A DNA stretch of 12,413 bases from an uncultured Bdellovibrionales bacterium. GTDB lineage: Bacteria; Bdellovibrionota; Bdellovibrionia; Bdellovibrionales; JAMPXM01. Positions 1-6,179 of this stretch are shown one piece after another. Position 1 is the stretch's first letter. Each line of letters begins with the position of its first letter. The stretch is from contig CALBDW010000009.1 in assembly GCA_937927435.1 (NCBI GenBank), positions 1-12,413 of the forward strand. Reading direction: 5' to 3'. The notes under the pieces are model-generated. The model was not told the DNA's origin and did not search any database. It saw only the letters and a list, made by a program, of their open reading frames with translations. The position numbers and the translations under genes were made by a program.

Positions 1-1
1 T

Positions 2-475
2 TTGTTTCTCTTGGCGGTTTTCCCTTTCTTCGTTTGTCTTCCTCCCGCAGTGGTCGAGGCCGAGACGGGTGCGGTCGGCGATACGGTCGTGTTTGAGAAG
101 CGCCAGCTCCGGATCGGCGGAAAGATCATAACAGTCGAAATTGCTGATACGCCGTCGAAACAGGCGCGTGGCTTGATGTTCCGGAAGAGCCTTCCCAAGG
201 ACCACGGGATGCTGTTTGTGTTCGAGTCGGAACGCGAACTTTCGTTCTGGATGAAGAACACGTTGATTCCACTTTCGATCGGTTTCTTTGACAAGGAAAG
301 AAAGCTTCTCGAGGTTCAGGAAATGTCGCCGGCGATCGCGGGTGAACTCTACCCGCGCACTTATAAAAGCAGTAAGCCGGCCATGTACGCGCTCGAAATG
401 GAAAAGGGCTGGTTCTCCCGGAACGGAATCAAAGAGGGTGCGACCTTTTCGTTCGTCGGTGCGGCTAAACAATAA
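2..475 (+). CDS. Exported DUF192 (COG1430) family protein, 5' end uncertain
   Basis: This is a DUF192 protein of unknown biochemical function, a family of small, usually exported or envelope-associated proteins. The start of the visible frame (about residues 1-20) is a hydrophobic stretch ending in VVEA|E, a good signal peptidase I site, so the mature protein is probably periplasmic. The DUF192 core runs from about residue 40 to 153. It shows the family's signatures: ARGLMFR near residue 55, GMLFVF near 69, the SFWMKNTLIPL block at 81-91, and a late AMYALEM segment followed by GWF. The first usable codon in the window is a TTG at base 2, right at the edge, so the true start may lie upstream. 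The 3' end is complete (TAA at 473-475). Family assignment is confident; the start is not. Confidence 0.88.
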   Translation: MFLLAVFPFFVCLPPAVVEAETGAVGDTVVFEKRQLRIGGKIITVEIADTPSKQARGLMFRKSLPKDHGMLFVFESERELSFWMKNTLIPLSIGFFDKERKLLEVQEMSPAIAGELYPRTYKSSKPAMYALEMEKGWFSRNGIKEGATFSFVGAAKQ

Positions 476-501
476 AACATCAAAATTCGGCAAGACTTTC
501 G

Positions 502-529
502 TCCTCTCCTTTCGGACCAACGGAGAGGA
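502..529 (+). other. Hairpin covering the ribosome-binding site of an 11-codon leader frame
   Basis: An 8-bp perfect inverted repeat, TCCTCTCC (502-509) and GGAGAGGA (522-529), encloses a 12-base loop. The right arm is itself a strong Shine-Dalgarno-like sequence directly before an ATG at 531, which opens an 11-codon frame (MSEFFSFAVSL, stop ending at 566). If transcribed with the gene starting at 618, the stem would hide that site. No U-tract follows immediately; the T7 run at 540-546 lies ten bases on, so this is a poor intrinsic terminator. Function is unproven. Confidence 0.35.
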
Positions 530-577
530 TATGTCAGAATTTTTTTCGTTCGCCGTAAGCCTGTGATTTAATGTGTT

Positions 578-583
578 TATAAC
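578..583 (+). promoter_or_regulatory. Possible -10 element for the LysM protein gene
   Basis: TATAAC matches five of six positions of the sigma-70 -10 consensus and has a TG three to four bases upstream, close to an extended -10. No convincing -35 element is visible at 16-18 bases. Transcription from here would give a leader of about 28 bases containing the AAGGA ribosome-binding site used by the ATG at 618. Confidence 0.25.
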
Positions 584-617
584 AAACGCGTCTCAAGCGG
601 CTGAAGGATTAGCAGCT

Positions 618-2036
618 ATGGCGAACAGAATTTTATTGGTTTTACTTTTAGTCTTCGGTTTAAGCCTACAATTGACCGGTTGTACTTCTCAAAGCGCCAA
701 GGAAGAGTCGGCGGCAGCGGCGGATTCGGATTTTGCAGAAGAAGGTGACGGGGATTTCTCCGAAGATTTTCAGCAGCAGGTCGCTGACGGCGATCAACAG
801 CTCGATGACCAGCAACTCGACGGCCAGCTTGAGGCGCAAAACGATCTTCCGCCGCAAGACCAGCTTCAAGGGCAAGAAATCGCTCTGGATGATCAGCAGT
901 CACTCGACGGACAGTTATTAGACGACCAACAAAGCGGAGAGGAAATCGCGCTTGATGACGGTCAACAGTCGCTACCGGATGATGTGGTCAGCAACGAGGA
1001 GCCGAGCGTCGCTTTGGATTCGGGCATGCCGGAGCCTCAGCCCGAGCAACAAACGGCAGACATCGCACCGCCGCCGGTTGAAGAGCCGCTGACGGTTGAG
1101 GAACCGACGCAACTCGCCGATACCCATGAAACTTCTGAGACTTTGTCGGGATCGAATTCGTTCGAGTCTCAACCGGAAGAACCAAAGTTCGTTCCGGTTA
1201 AGAAAATCGCGGATACGGCGTTCATGCGGAATGGCGCGAACCTCAACCGCGTCTACATCGGGCGTGCGGGCGACACCTTCCCGTCGGTCAGCGAAAAAAT
1301 CTATGGAACTCCCGATCGGGCGAGAGATCTGAGAGCGTGGAACCCCGCGCTCAAAGGGCAGATCAAGGTCGGTGACAAGGTTTATTACCAATCGCCGCGC
1401 GACCCGAACGACCAAACGATGCTCACCTTCTACGAAGAGAACGGTATTCAGCCGACCATCTACGTGTCGAAAGAAGGTGACAACATCCGCGCGGTCTCAC
1501 GGAATCTCTTAGGCCATAAAGACAGTTGGAAAGAGGTTTGGGCGACAAACCCGAATATCGACTCCAAGGGTGAAATCCCTGGTGGACTTGAAATCAGATA
1601 CTGGTCGGATGAGGTCGTGGCGCAGGCTCCGGTCATGCTTCCTCAAGAGCCGCCGATGGAACAATTGGCGGCCGCGCCGGAGCCCCAGATGCCGTCGATG
1701 CCAGAGATGCCGGAGCCCATGCCGCCGCAAGAGCCTGACATGATGGCTTCAGCCGAACCGCCTCCGCCCCCGCCGCCGGCCGGGCCGGACATAGGCGCGG
1801 TGGGTGAAGTGGCCCAAGCTCCGGAAATTGCTCCGCCGCCGCCTCCTCCTCCACCTCCGGAGCCGAGACCGGTCGCGAAGAAGCCGCAGCTTGATGATGA
1901 TGCGAGCGCGGGCGACCCTGACACGATGATGGCGATGGGTGTCGGCGGGATTCTGATCTTAGCGGCGGCGGTGCTGTTCGTGGTTCTTAGACGAAACCGC
2001 GCCAAGAGAGTTGATCTCGGTCAGACTCAGGTATGA
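618..2036 (+). CDS. LysM-like, proline-rich envelope protein with N-terminal lipobox and C-terminal transmembrane segment
   Basis: The gene encodes 472 residues and was not recognised as a named gene. The ATG at 618 is chosen because AAGGA (604-608) sits about 9 bases upstream and because it begins exactly at a lipoprotein signal peptide. A GTG at 573 in the same frame would put 15 polar residues before it. Domain order: signal with lipobox LTGC (Cys22); an acidic Q/D-rich low-complexity region (about 30-180) with internal repeats such as EIALDDQQSL near 87 and EIALDDGQQSL near 109; two LysM-like domains (about 212-257 and 281-329, with GDT...W.NP...VGDKVYY and GDN...W.TNP patterns); a proline-rich stretch (335-420) with runs of 7 and 9 prolines; a transmembrane segment (about 438-457); and a basic tail (RRNRAKR), expected to be cytoplasmic. 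LysM modules usually bind peptidoglycan. Two membrane anchors flanking a peptidoglycan-binding, proline-rich region suggest a structural or tethering role; that is inference. Confidence 0.85.
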   Translation: MANRILLVLLLVFGLSLQLTGCTSQSAKEESAAAADSDFAEEGDGDFSEDFQQQVADGDQQLDDQQLDGQLEAQNDLPPQDQLQGQEIALDDQQSLDGQLLDDQQSGEEIALDDGQQSLPDDVVSNEEPSVALDSGMPEPQPEQQTADIAPPPVEEPLTVEEPTQLADTHETSETLSGSNSFESQPEEPKFVPVKKIADTAFMRNGANLNRVYIGRAGDTFPSVSEKIYGTPDRARDLRAWNPALKGQIKVGDKVYYQSPRDPNDQTMLTFYEENGIQPTIYVSKEGDNIRAVSRNLLGHKDSWKEVWATNPNIDSKGEIPGGLEIRYWSDEVVAQAPVMLPQEPPMEQLAAAPEPQMPSMPEMPEPMPPQEPDMMASAEPPPPPPPAGPDIGAVGEVAQAPEIAPPPPPPPPPEPRPVAKKPQLDDDASAGDPDTMMAMGVGGILILAAAVLFVVLRRNRAKRVDLGQTQV

Positions 2037-2067
2037 AAAAGGGCCCCTCAAAGGGGCCTTTTCTTTT
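2037..2067. terminator. Bidirectional Rho-independent terminator between convergent genes
   Basis: A GC-rich hairpin (GGCCCC at 2042-2047 with GGGGCC at 2053-2058, lengthened by A-T pairs on both sides) is followed by TTTTCTTTT on the plus strand. On the minus strand it is followed by a run of T, the complement of the As at 2036-2040. It begins right after the stop of the LysM gene and ends at the stop of the minus-strand PilZ gene, so it can terminate both. Confidence 0.9.
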
Positions 2068-2434
2068 AGGTAGTCTGTTTAAAGATGTCGTCGAGAACGC
2101 TTCGGCGGTTTTCCCTTTTGGTTTCGACGAAGTACATGAGGTCATCGACGATCTGAATATCGCGGTTGTTCGACGGCAAGAACTTAATGCCGGATCCAAT
2201 CGCATTGGACCAAATGACAAGCGCATTGACCTTACGGACCCGGCCGCCCACCTTGAAGGTGATGGCCAACTTGTCGTTGGCTTTCAGAGACTCGTTATTG
2301 TGGCGAAGGAACGCTCCTGAGATACTGATGTTTCTGAGTTCCCCGATCTCGGTTGTACGTCCGTAGCTCTTCTTAAATTCGATATCGAGCTTCAACGGAA
2401 TGCGAGGCGCGGGTAATTTGACTGTCTCACTCAT
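2066..2434 (-). CDS. PilZ-domain protein
   Basis: This is a 122-residue, single-domain PilZ protein. PilZ domains usually bind cyclic di-GMP and pass the signal to motility, secretion or envelope machinery. The second binding motif, (D/N)xSxxG, is clear as NISISG at residues 35-40, followed by AFLR. A late IGSGIKFL segment fits the last PilZ strand. The first motif, RxxxR, appears only as R11-IPL-K15, so the second arginine is replaced by lysine; ligand binding may be kept, weakened or lost. The ATG at 2432-2434 is preceded on the minus strand by a strong GGAGGGG ribosome-binding site (bases 2442-2449). The gene stands alone, convergent with the LysM gene, and shares its terminator. Confidence 0.88.
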   Translation of the reverse strand: MSETVKLPAPRIPLKLDIEFKKSYGRTTEIGELRNISISGAFLRHNNESLKANDKLAITFKVGGRVRKVNALVIWSNAIGSGIKFLPSNNRDIQIVDDLMYFVETKRENRRSVLDDIFKQTT

Positions 2435-2671
2435 GGAAAATCCCCTCCGAGCTCAAGGCTCCGATTAGATCCTCCAACTGATCGGTGGGGACATTTTTAA
2501 GTTAAGGTCCTGCCTTGGCTTTTTCCAATCTGATGCAGTTCGGTCGGCCTGAATTGAGACAGGCGGGGGGAAAGCTCGGAATATTGTCAAAATCTTCCAC
2601 AGGACCTAGCCCTTCCTTAAAAAATTCAATAAGTTGCCGGCTGTTTCGTTCGGGTTTGATTAAAAAGCCCA

Positions 2672-2700
2672 TTGACAAGAAAGGCGGACTCCTGGAAACT
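2672..2700 (+). promoter_or_regulatory. Weak candidate promoter for rho
   Basis: A perfect -35 hexamer TTGACA (2672-2677) is followed 17 bases later by GAAACT (2695-2700), which matches only three of six -10 positions. The direct repeats at 2705-2754 would lie just at and downstream of the start point. The -10 is poor, so this may be chance. Confidence 0.25.
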
Positions 2701-2704
2701 GAGC

Positions 2705-2754
2705 GCGATCTAGACCTTAGATTTGCGATCTAAACGCTTGCATGCGATCCAAGC
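2705..2754 (+). repeat. Three helically phased imperfect direct repeats upstream of rho
   Basis: GCGATCTAGAC (2705-2715), GCGATCTAAAC (2725-2735) and GCGATCCAAGC (2744-2754) share the consensus GCGATCtAaaC and start 20 and 19 bases apart, about two helical turns. A 6-bp inverted repeat, TTAGAT (2717-2722) with ATCTAA (2728-2733), overlaps the second copy. The arrangement resembles tandem binding sites for a regulator on one face of the DNA, but no known operator was recognised. Confidence 0.55.
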
Positions 2755-2880
2755 AAGTCAGTCCGGCAAGCGAAGTAACAACTCAACAATAACAAATAGC
2801 GAAAACGACGAATATAGAAGCCTTTCTAAAAACCCAAAAACCATTCAGGTCTTTATCCTCTCTCAAGGAGCTGCACGACC

Positions 2881-4542
2881 GTGTCAGATTCTAACGATCA
2901 AACCGCCGAGAAAGCGGAAGTGAAAGTGAAGTCAGAAGCAGAAATCAACGACGTTTCTCCCGAAACAGGCGACGACAACGCCCGCGAATCGTCACAAAGA
3001 GACGATGCTGACGGAGCTGGGCGCCAAGAGCGCGGCGAACGCCGGAGAATGTTCAAGGAGAAGCGGGTTGCATCGTCCTCGCGAGGCGAACAGCAAAACG
3101 GTAGACATCGCAGCTCCTCAAGCGGAGGTCGTGACCGTCAACAGAACCAGCAGCAACAGCAGCGTCACAACGCGGTCGCTGGTTCCAGCGGGAACGGACA
3201 GCAGCGGAGTGAAATGATGGAAGAGCAAGTCGAAGTTCCGCCGGTTACGGAAGAAGATCTTTCGACGATTGAGTTGAGCGAAGCCGATCGGGCCGACCTT
3301 AACTCGAAAAACTTGAAATCGAAAAAGATCGAGGAGCTGACGGCTCTTGCTAATAAGCTGAAGATCGAAAACGCGGCCGGCATGCGGCGCCAGGACTTGG
3401 TCTTCGAAATCCTCAAGCGCGCTGCGAAGCTCGGCGATATATACGGCAACGGCGTTCTTGAGATCCTGCCCGACGGTTACGGCTTCCTTCGTTCGCCCGA
3501 CTACAACTACCTGCCGGGACCGGACGATATTTACGTGAGTCCGTCGCAAATCCGCCGATTCGGTTTGAAAACCGGGGATACGGTGAGCGGCACCGTTCGT
3601 CCTCCGAAAGAGGGCGAGCGTTATTTCGCGCTTCTGAAGGTCGAATCGCTTAACCACGAGCCGCCCGAGAAAGCGCGGGAAAAAATCCTTTTCGATAACT
3701 TGACGCCCCTTTATCCCGAGGAGCGTTTGAAGCTTGAGCATAACCCAACGGAGTACACGACCCGTGTCGTGGACCTCATGGCTCCGCTCGGCAAAGGGCA
3801 ACGGGCGCTGATCGTGGCTCCGCCGAGGACAGGTAAAACGGTTCTTTTGCAGAATATCGCGAACGCGATTTCAGCCAACCATCCGGAAGTGAAATTGATC
3901 GTTCTTCTCATCGACGAGCGTCCGGAAGAAGTGACCGACATGCTTCGAAACGTTAAGGGCGAAGTTATCAGCTCGACCTTCGATGAACCGCCGACTCGTC
4001 ACGTGCAAGTTGCGGAAATGGTGATTGAAAAAGCGAAGCGCTTGGTGGAACATAAGCACGACGTGGTGATCCTGCTCGACTCGATCACGCGTTTGGCTCG
4101 TGCCTACAACACGGTGGTTCCGCCGTCCGGTAAGATCCTCTCGGGCGGTGTCGACTCCAACGCTCTTCATAAGCCGAAGAGGTTCTTCGGAGCTGCCCGG
4201 AATATCGAGGAGGGTGGTAGCCTCACGATTATCGCGACGGCCCTGATCGACACCGGCTCGCGCATGGACGAGGTGATTTTCGAGGAGTTCAAAGGTACTG
4301 GTAACGCGGAAATTCACCTTGACCGCAAGCTCATGGAGAAACGGATCTTCCCGTGTATGGACATCAACAAGTCTGGTACCCGTAAGGAAGATTTGCTTGT
4401 CGAGAAGGCCGACCTCAACCGTCTGTGGATCCTCCGCAAGGTCTTAGCGCCCATGAACGTTGTGGATAGTATGGAGTTCTTGCTCGATAAGTTGCAGGGC
4501 ACAAAGACCAATGCGGAATTCCTTGCCAATATGAGTGGCTGA
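2881..4542 (+). CDS. rho: Transcription termination factor Rho
   Basis: Rho is the hexameric RNA-dependent ATPase/helicase that ends transcription at Rho-dependent sites. The start is a GTG at 2881, placed ten bases after AAGGAG. The protein is 553 residues, well above the roughly 420 of E. coli Rho; the excess is an N-terminal extension (about 1-135) of Q, R, S, N and acidic residues with no visible fold. Then come the Rho N-terminal helical domain (about 140-185), the RNA-binding cold-shock-like domain (187-256, with GVLEILPDGYGFLRS), and the RecA-like ATPase domain. This domain has Walker A APPRTGKT (313-320), Walker B VVILLDSITRLARAYN (395-410), a conserved VDSNALHKPKRFFGAARNIE segment and an R-loop region near 472-505. 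All core motifs look intact. It heads the rho-rpmE-prfA-prmC-murA block but has its own long leader and is followed by strong dyads. Confidence 0.98.
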   Translation: MSDSNDQTAEKAEVKVKSEAEINDVSPETGDDNARESSQRDDADGAGRQERGERRRMFKEKRVASSSRGEQQNGRHRSSSSGGRDRQQNQQQQQRHNAVAGSSGNGQQRSEMMEEQVEVPPVTEEDLSTIELSEADRADLNSKNLKSKKIEELTALANKLKIENAAGMRRQDLVFEILKRAAKLGDIYGNGVLEILPDGYGFLRSPDYNYLPGPDDIYVSPSQIRRFGLKTGDTVSGTVRPPKEGERYFALLKVESLNHEPPEKAREKILFDNLTPLYPEERLKLEHNPTEYTTRVVDLMAPLGKGQRALIVAPPRTGKTVLLQNIANAISANHPEVKLIVLLIDERPEEVTDMLRNVKGEVISSTFDEPPTRHVQVAEMVIEKAKRLVEHKHDVVILLDSITRLARAYNTVVPPSGKILSGGVDSNALHKPKRFFGAARNIEEGGSLTIIATALIDTGSRMDEVIFEEFKGTGNAEIHLDRKLMEKRIFPCMDINKSGTRKEDLLVEKADLNRLWILRKVLAPMNVVDSMEFLLDKLQGTKTNAEFLANMSG

Positions 4543-4583
4543 TAACATATTGAAATTACTCGAAAAAATTGAACAAAAATGCC

Positions 4584-4612
4584 CCGCCCGAAATGCTGTG
4601 CCCTTCGGGCGG
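4584..4612 (+). other. Strong hairpin downstream of rho
   Basis: CCGCCCGAA (4584-4592) and TTCGGGCGG (4604-4612) form a perfect 9-bp stem with an 11-base loop, 42 bases after the rho stop. No T-tract follows, so it is not a classic intrinsic terminator. It may stabilise the 3' end of the rho mRNA or act with the adjoining dyad. Confidence 0.5.
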
Positions 4613-4646
4613 AATTCCCACAGCTGTGGATAAACCTGTGGGTTCC
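4611..4646. promoter_or_regulatory. Dyad enclosing a perfect DnaA-box sequence
   Basis: TGTGGATAA at 4625-4633 is the exact reverse complement of the classic DnaA box TTATCCACA. It lies in the loop of an inverted repeat, GGAA+CCCACAG (4611-4623, two-base bulge) with CTGTGGG+TTCC (4636-4646). It also overlaps a 12-bp perfect palindrome CCACAGCTGTGG (4618-4629). The flanking CCCACA arms are degenerate DnaA-box-like words. Whether DnaA binds here is unknown. Confidence 0.4.
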
Positions 4647-4747
4647 CAAAAGAGCGAGAAGTGACATTTGGGTCGAGTTCATGCTCGACATTTATGCACC
4701 CTTCGTGGTACGGTGCCGGGTTCTCAGAGGCATTTGGAGATTGATGT

Positions 4748-4966
4748 ATGAAAGACGGAATTCATCCTGAGTATTACGTCGACGCGACTGTTATTTGCGT
4801 TTGCGGCAACACCTTCAAAACTGGATCGACGATGAAAGAAGTGCGCGTGGATATCTGCTCCGCTTGCCACCCGTACTTCACCGGTAAGCAAAAATTGGTG
4901 GACACGGAAGGACGTGTTGACCGGTTCCGCCGTAAGTACGCTGTGAACACCGCGAAAGCGAAGTAA
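4748..4966 (+). CDS. rpmE: 50S ribosomal protein L31, zinc-binding form
   Basis: L31 is a small protein of the large ribosomal subunit that helps bridge to the small subunit. The product is 72 residues, the usual length. It starts MKDGIHPEYY and carries the zinc-ligand set of the C+ form: CVC at 17-19 and CSAC at 37-40, followed by HPYFTGKQK. The tail is VDRFRRKY plus a short basic end. The ATG at 4748 follows GGAG (4736-4739) by about 8 bases. It lies about 205 bases after rho and is followed by a hairpin terminator, so it is probably transcribed as a short unit or as a read-through from rho. The leader contains a 6-bp hairpin, GTCGAG (4672-4677) with CTCGAC (4684-4689), that could take part in control. 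Confidence 0.97.
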   Translation: MKDGIHPEYYVDATVICVCGNTFKTGSTMKEVRVDICSACHPYFTGKQKLVDTEGRVDRFRRKYAVNTAKAK

Positions 4967-5019
4967 TCTCTTCGTTGTTTTTTCTTACCCGTCTCGATAG
5001 CGTTTTTTCTTAGCTCAAC

Positions 5020-5048
5020 CGAAAGCCCGCAAGTCAGGCGGGCTTTCG
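5020..5048 (+). terminator. Probable terminator after rpmE
   Basis: An 11-bp perfect stem, CGAAAGCCCGC (5020-5030) with GCGGGCTTTCG (5038-5048), has a 7-base loop and is followed by CGTTTATC. The stem is strong but the U-tract is short, so termination may be partial. It lies 44 bases before prfA. Confidence 0.65.
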
Positions 5049-5091
5049 CGTTTATCGCGCCGAAGTTCCGATACGCACCGCTTTATAAGAG

Positions 5092-6162
5092 ATGTTCAAA
5101 AAGCTCGACGACGTTGAACTGAAATTCGAGGAGATCAACCACCAGTTGCAGAACCCTGAGATCACTCAGGATCAGTCGCGTTATCGGGCTTTAATGAAAG
5201 AACTCTCCGAGTTGGAGCCGATCATCGCGACATATCGGAAATACAAGTCGGTCAGCAGACAAATCGCCGACAACAAGGCGCTTCTGGAAAACGAATCCGA
5301 CGAAGACCTGCGCAAACTCGCGAAGGAAGATCTCGCGAATCTCGAGAAGGAACTGGAAAAGCTCGAATACGAGCTCAAACTTCTCTTGCTTCCGAAGGAT
5401 CCTAATGACGATAAGAACATCATCATCGAAATACGCGGGGGGGCCGGCGGCGATGAGGCGGCCTTGTTCGCGGAGGAGCTTTTCAGGGCGTACACGCATT
5501 ACGCGCATAAACAGGGTTGGAACGTCGAAGTCATGTCGTCGTCACCTGGTAATGCCGGCGGGTTTCGCGAAGTCATCGGTTCGATCTCCGGTGACAAGGT
5601 CTACAGCCGACTGAAATACGAAAGCGGAGTTCATCGTGTGCAGCGGGTGCCGAAAACGGAAACCCAAGGTCGCATCCATACCTCGACGGTGACGGTGGCG
5701 ATTCTGCCCGAAGCCGACGAAGTCGATATTCAAATCGATCCCAACGATCTTCGCATCGACGTTTTCCGCAGCGGCGGCAAGGGAGGACAGAGCGTGAACA
5801 CGACGGACTCGGCCGTTCGAATCACGCACCTTCCGACCAACACGGTCGTCATTTGCCAGGACGAGAAATCACAGATCAAAAACAAAGCGAAGGCGATGAA
5901 AGTTCTCTACGCCCGATTAAAAGCCGCCGAGGAGGAGAAAGCGATGAAGAGCGCATCGGAAGCCCGGCTGGCCCAAATCGGTACGGGCGACCGGTCGGAA
6001 AGGATTCGCACGTATAACTTTCCGCAGTCGAGAGTGACGGACCACCGTATCGGATTGACGATTCATCAGCTTGACGCTGTTATGAGTGGGGATCTCGAGT
6101 ATATCATCGACCCTGTGATCGCGTACTTTCAGGCTGAGCAGCTCAAGGCTCAGAAGAACTGA
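5092..6162 (+). CDS. prfA: Peptide chain release factor 1 (RF1)
   Basis: RF1 recognises UAA and UAG stop codons and triggers peptide release. The 356-residue length is typical. The RF1 codon-reading tripeptide PxT is present as PKT (187-189, in HRVQRVPKTETQGRIHTS); the middle position varies in the family. The catalytic GGQ is at 231-233 within SGGKGGQSVNTTDSAVRITH. An N-terminal coiled-coil region (about 1-100) precedes GAGGDEA. The ATG at 5092 is preceded only by a weak, very close purine stretch (TAAGAGATG) and no proper Shine-Dalgarno sequence, but the start MFKKLDDVE fits RF1 well. prmC, whose product methylates the GGQ glutamine, begins 17 bases after the stop, so enzyme and substrate are co-expressed. 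Confidence 0.98.
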   Translation: MFKKLDDVELKFEEINHQLQNPEITQDQSRYRALMKELSELEPIIATYRKYKSVSRQIADNKALLENESDEDLRKLAKEDLANLEKELEKLEYELKLLLLPKDPNDDKNIIIEIRGGAGGDEAALFAEELFRAYTHYAHKQGWNVEVMSSSPGNAGGFREVIGSISGDKVYSRLKYESGVHRVQRVPKTETQGRIHTSTVTVAILPEADEVDIQIDPNDLRIDVFRSGGKGGQSVNTTDSAVRITHLPTNTVVICQDEKSQIKNKAKAMKVLYARLKAAEEEKAMKSASEARLAQIGTGDRSERIRTYNFPQSRVTDHRIGLTIHQLDAVMSGDLEYIIDPVIAYFQAEQLKAQKN

Positions 6163-6179
6163 AAGTCGAAAGGACTTTC

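Larger units (their letters stand above)
2435..2880. other. 446-base non-coding region: divergent promoters and long rho leader
   Basis: This region separates the minus-strand PilZ gene from rho. Near the PilZ end is its ribosome-binding site. On the rho side are a TTGACA at 2672-2677, a cluster of direct repeats (2705-2754) and the AAGGAG at 2865-2870, ten bases before the rho GTG. A long leader fits the known autoregulation of rho, but no specific attenuator could be identified. A 72-codon plus-strand frame starting at TTG 2515 looks non-coding. Confidence 0.6.

Noticed and set aside
573..617. GTG start at 573 for the LysM protein
   Set aside because: It would place 15 polar residues before a complete lipoprotein signal peptide. 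The ATG at 618 has a well-spaced AAGGA and gives a standard signal sequence.
2515..2733. 72-codon plus-strand frame in the rho leader
   Set aside because: It has a TTG start with only a weak AAGG upstream and no signal peptide or domain. It covers the TTGACA and the direct repeats, so it looks like chance opening of non-coding DNA, though conservation could overturn this.
3118..3801. 227-codon open frame on the minus strand opposite rho
   Set aside because: It lies entirely inside rho, whose frame carries all conserved motifs. The product has no recognisable domain and is rich in residues expected from antisense reading.
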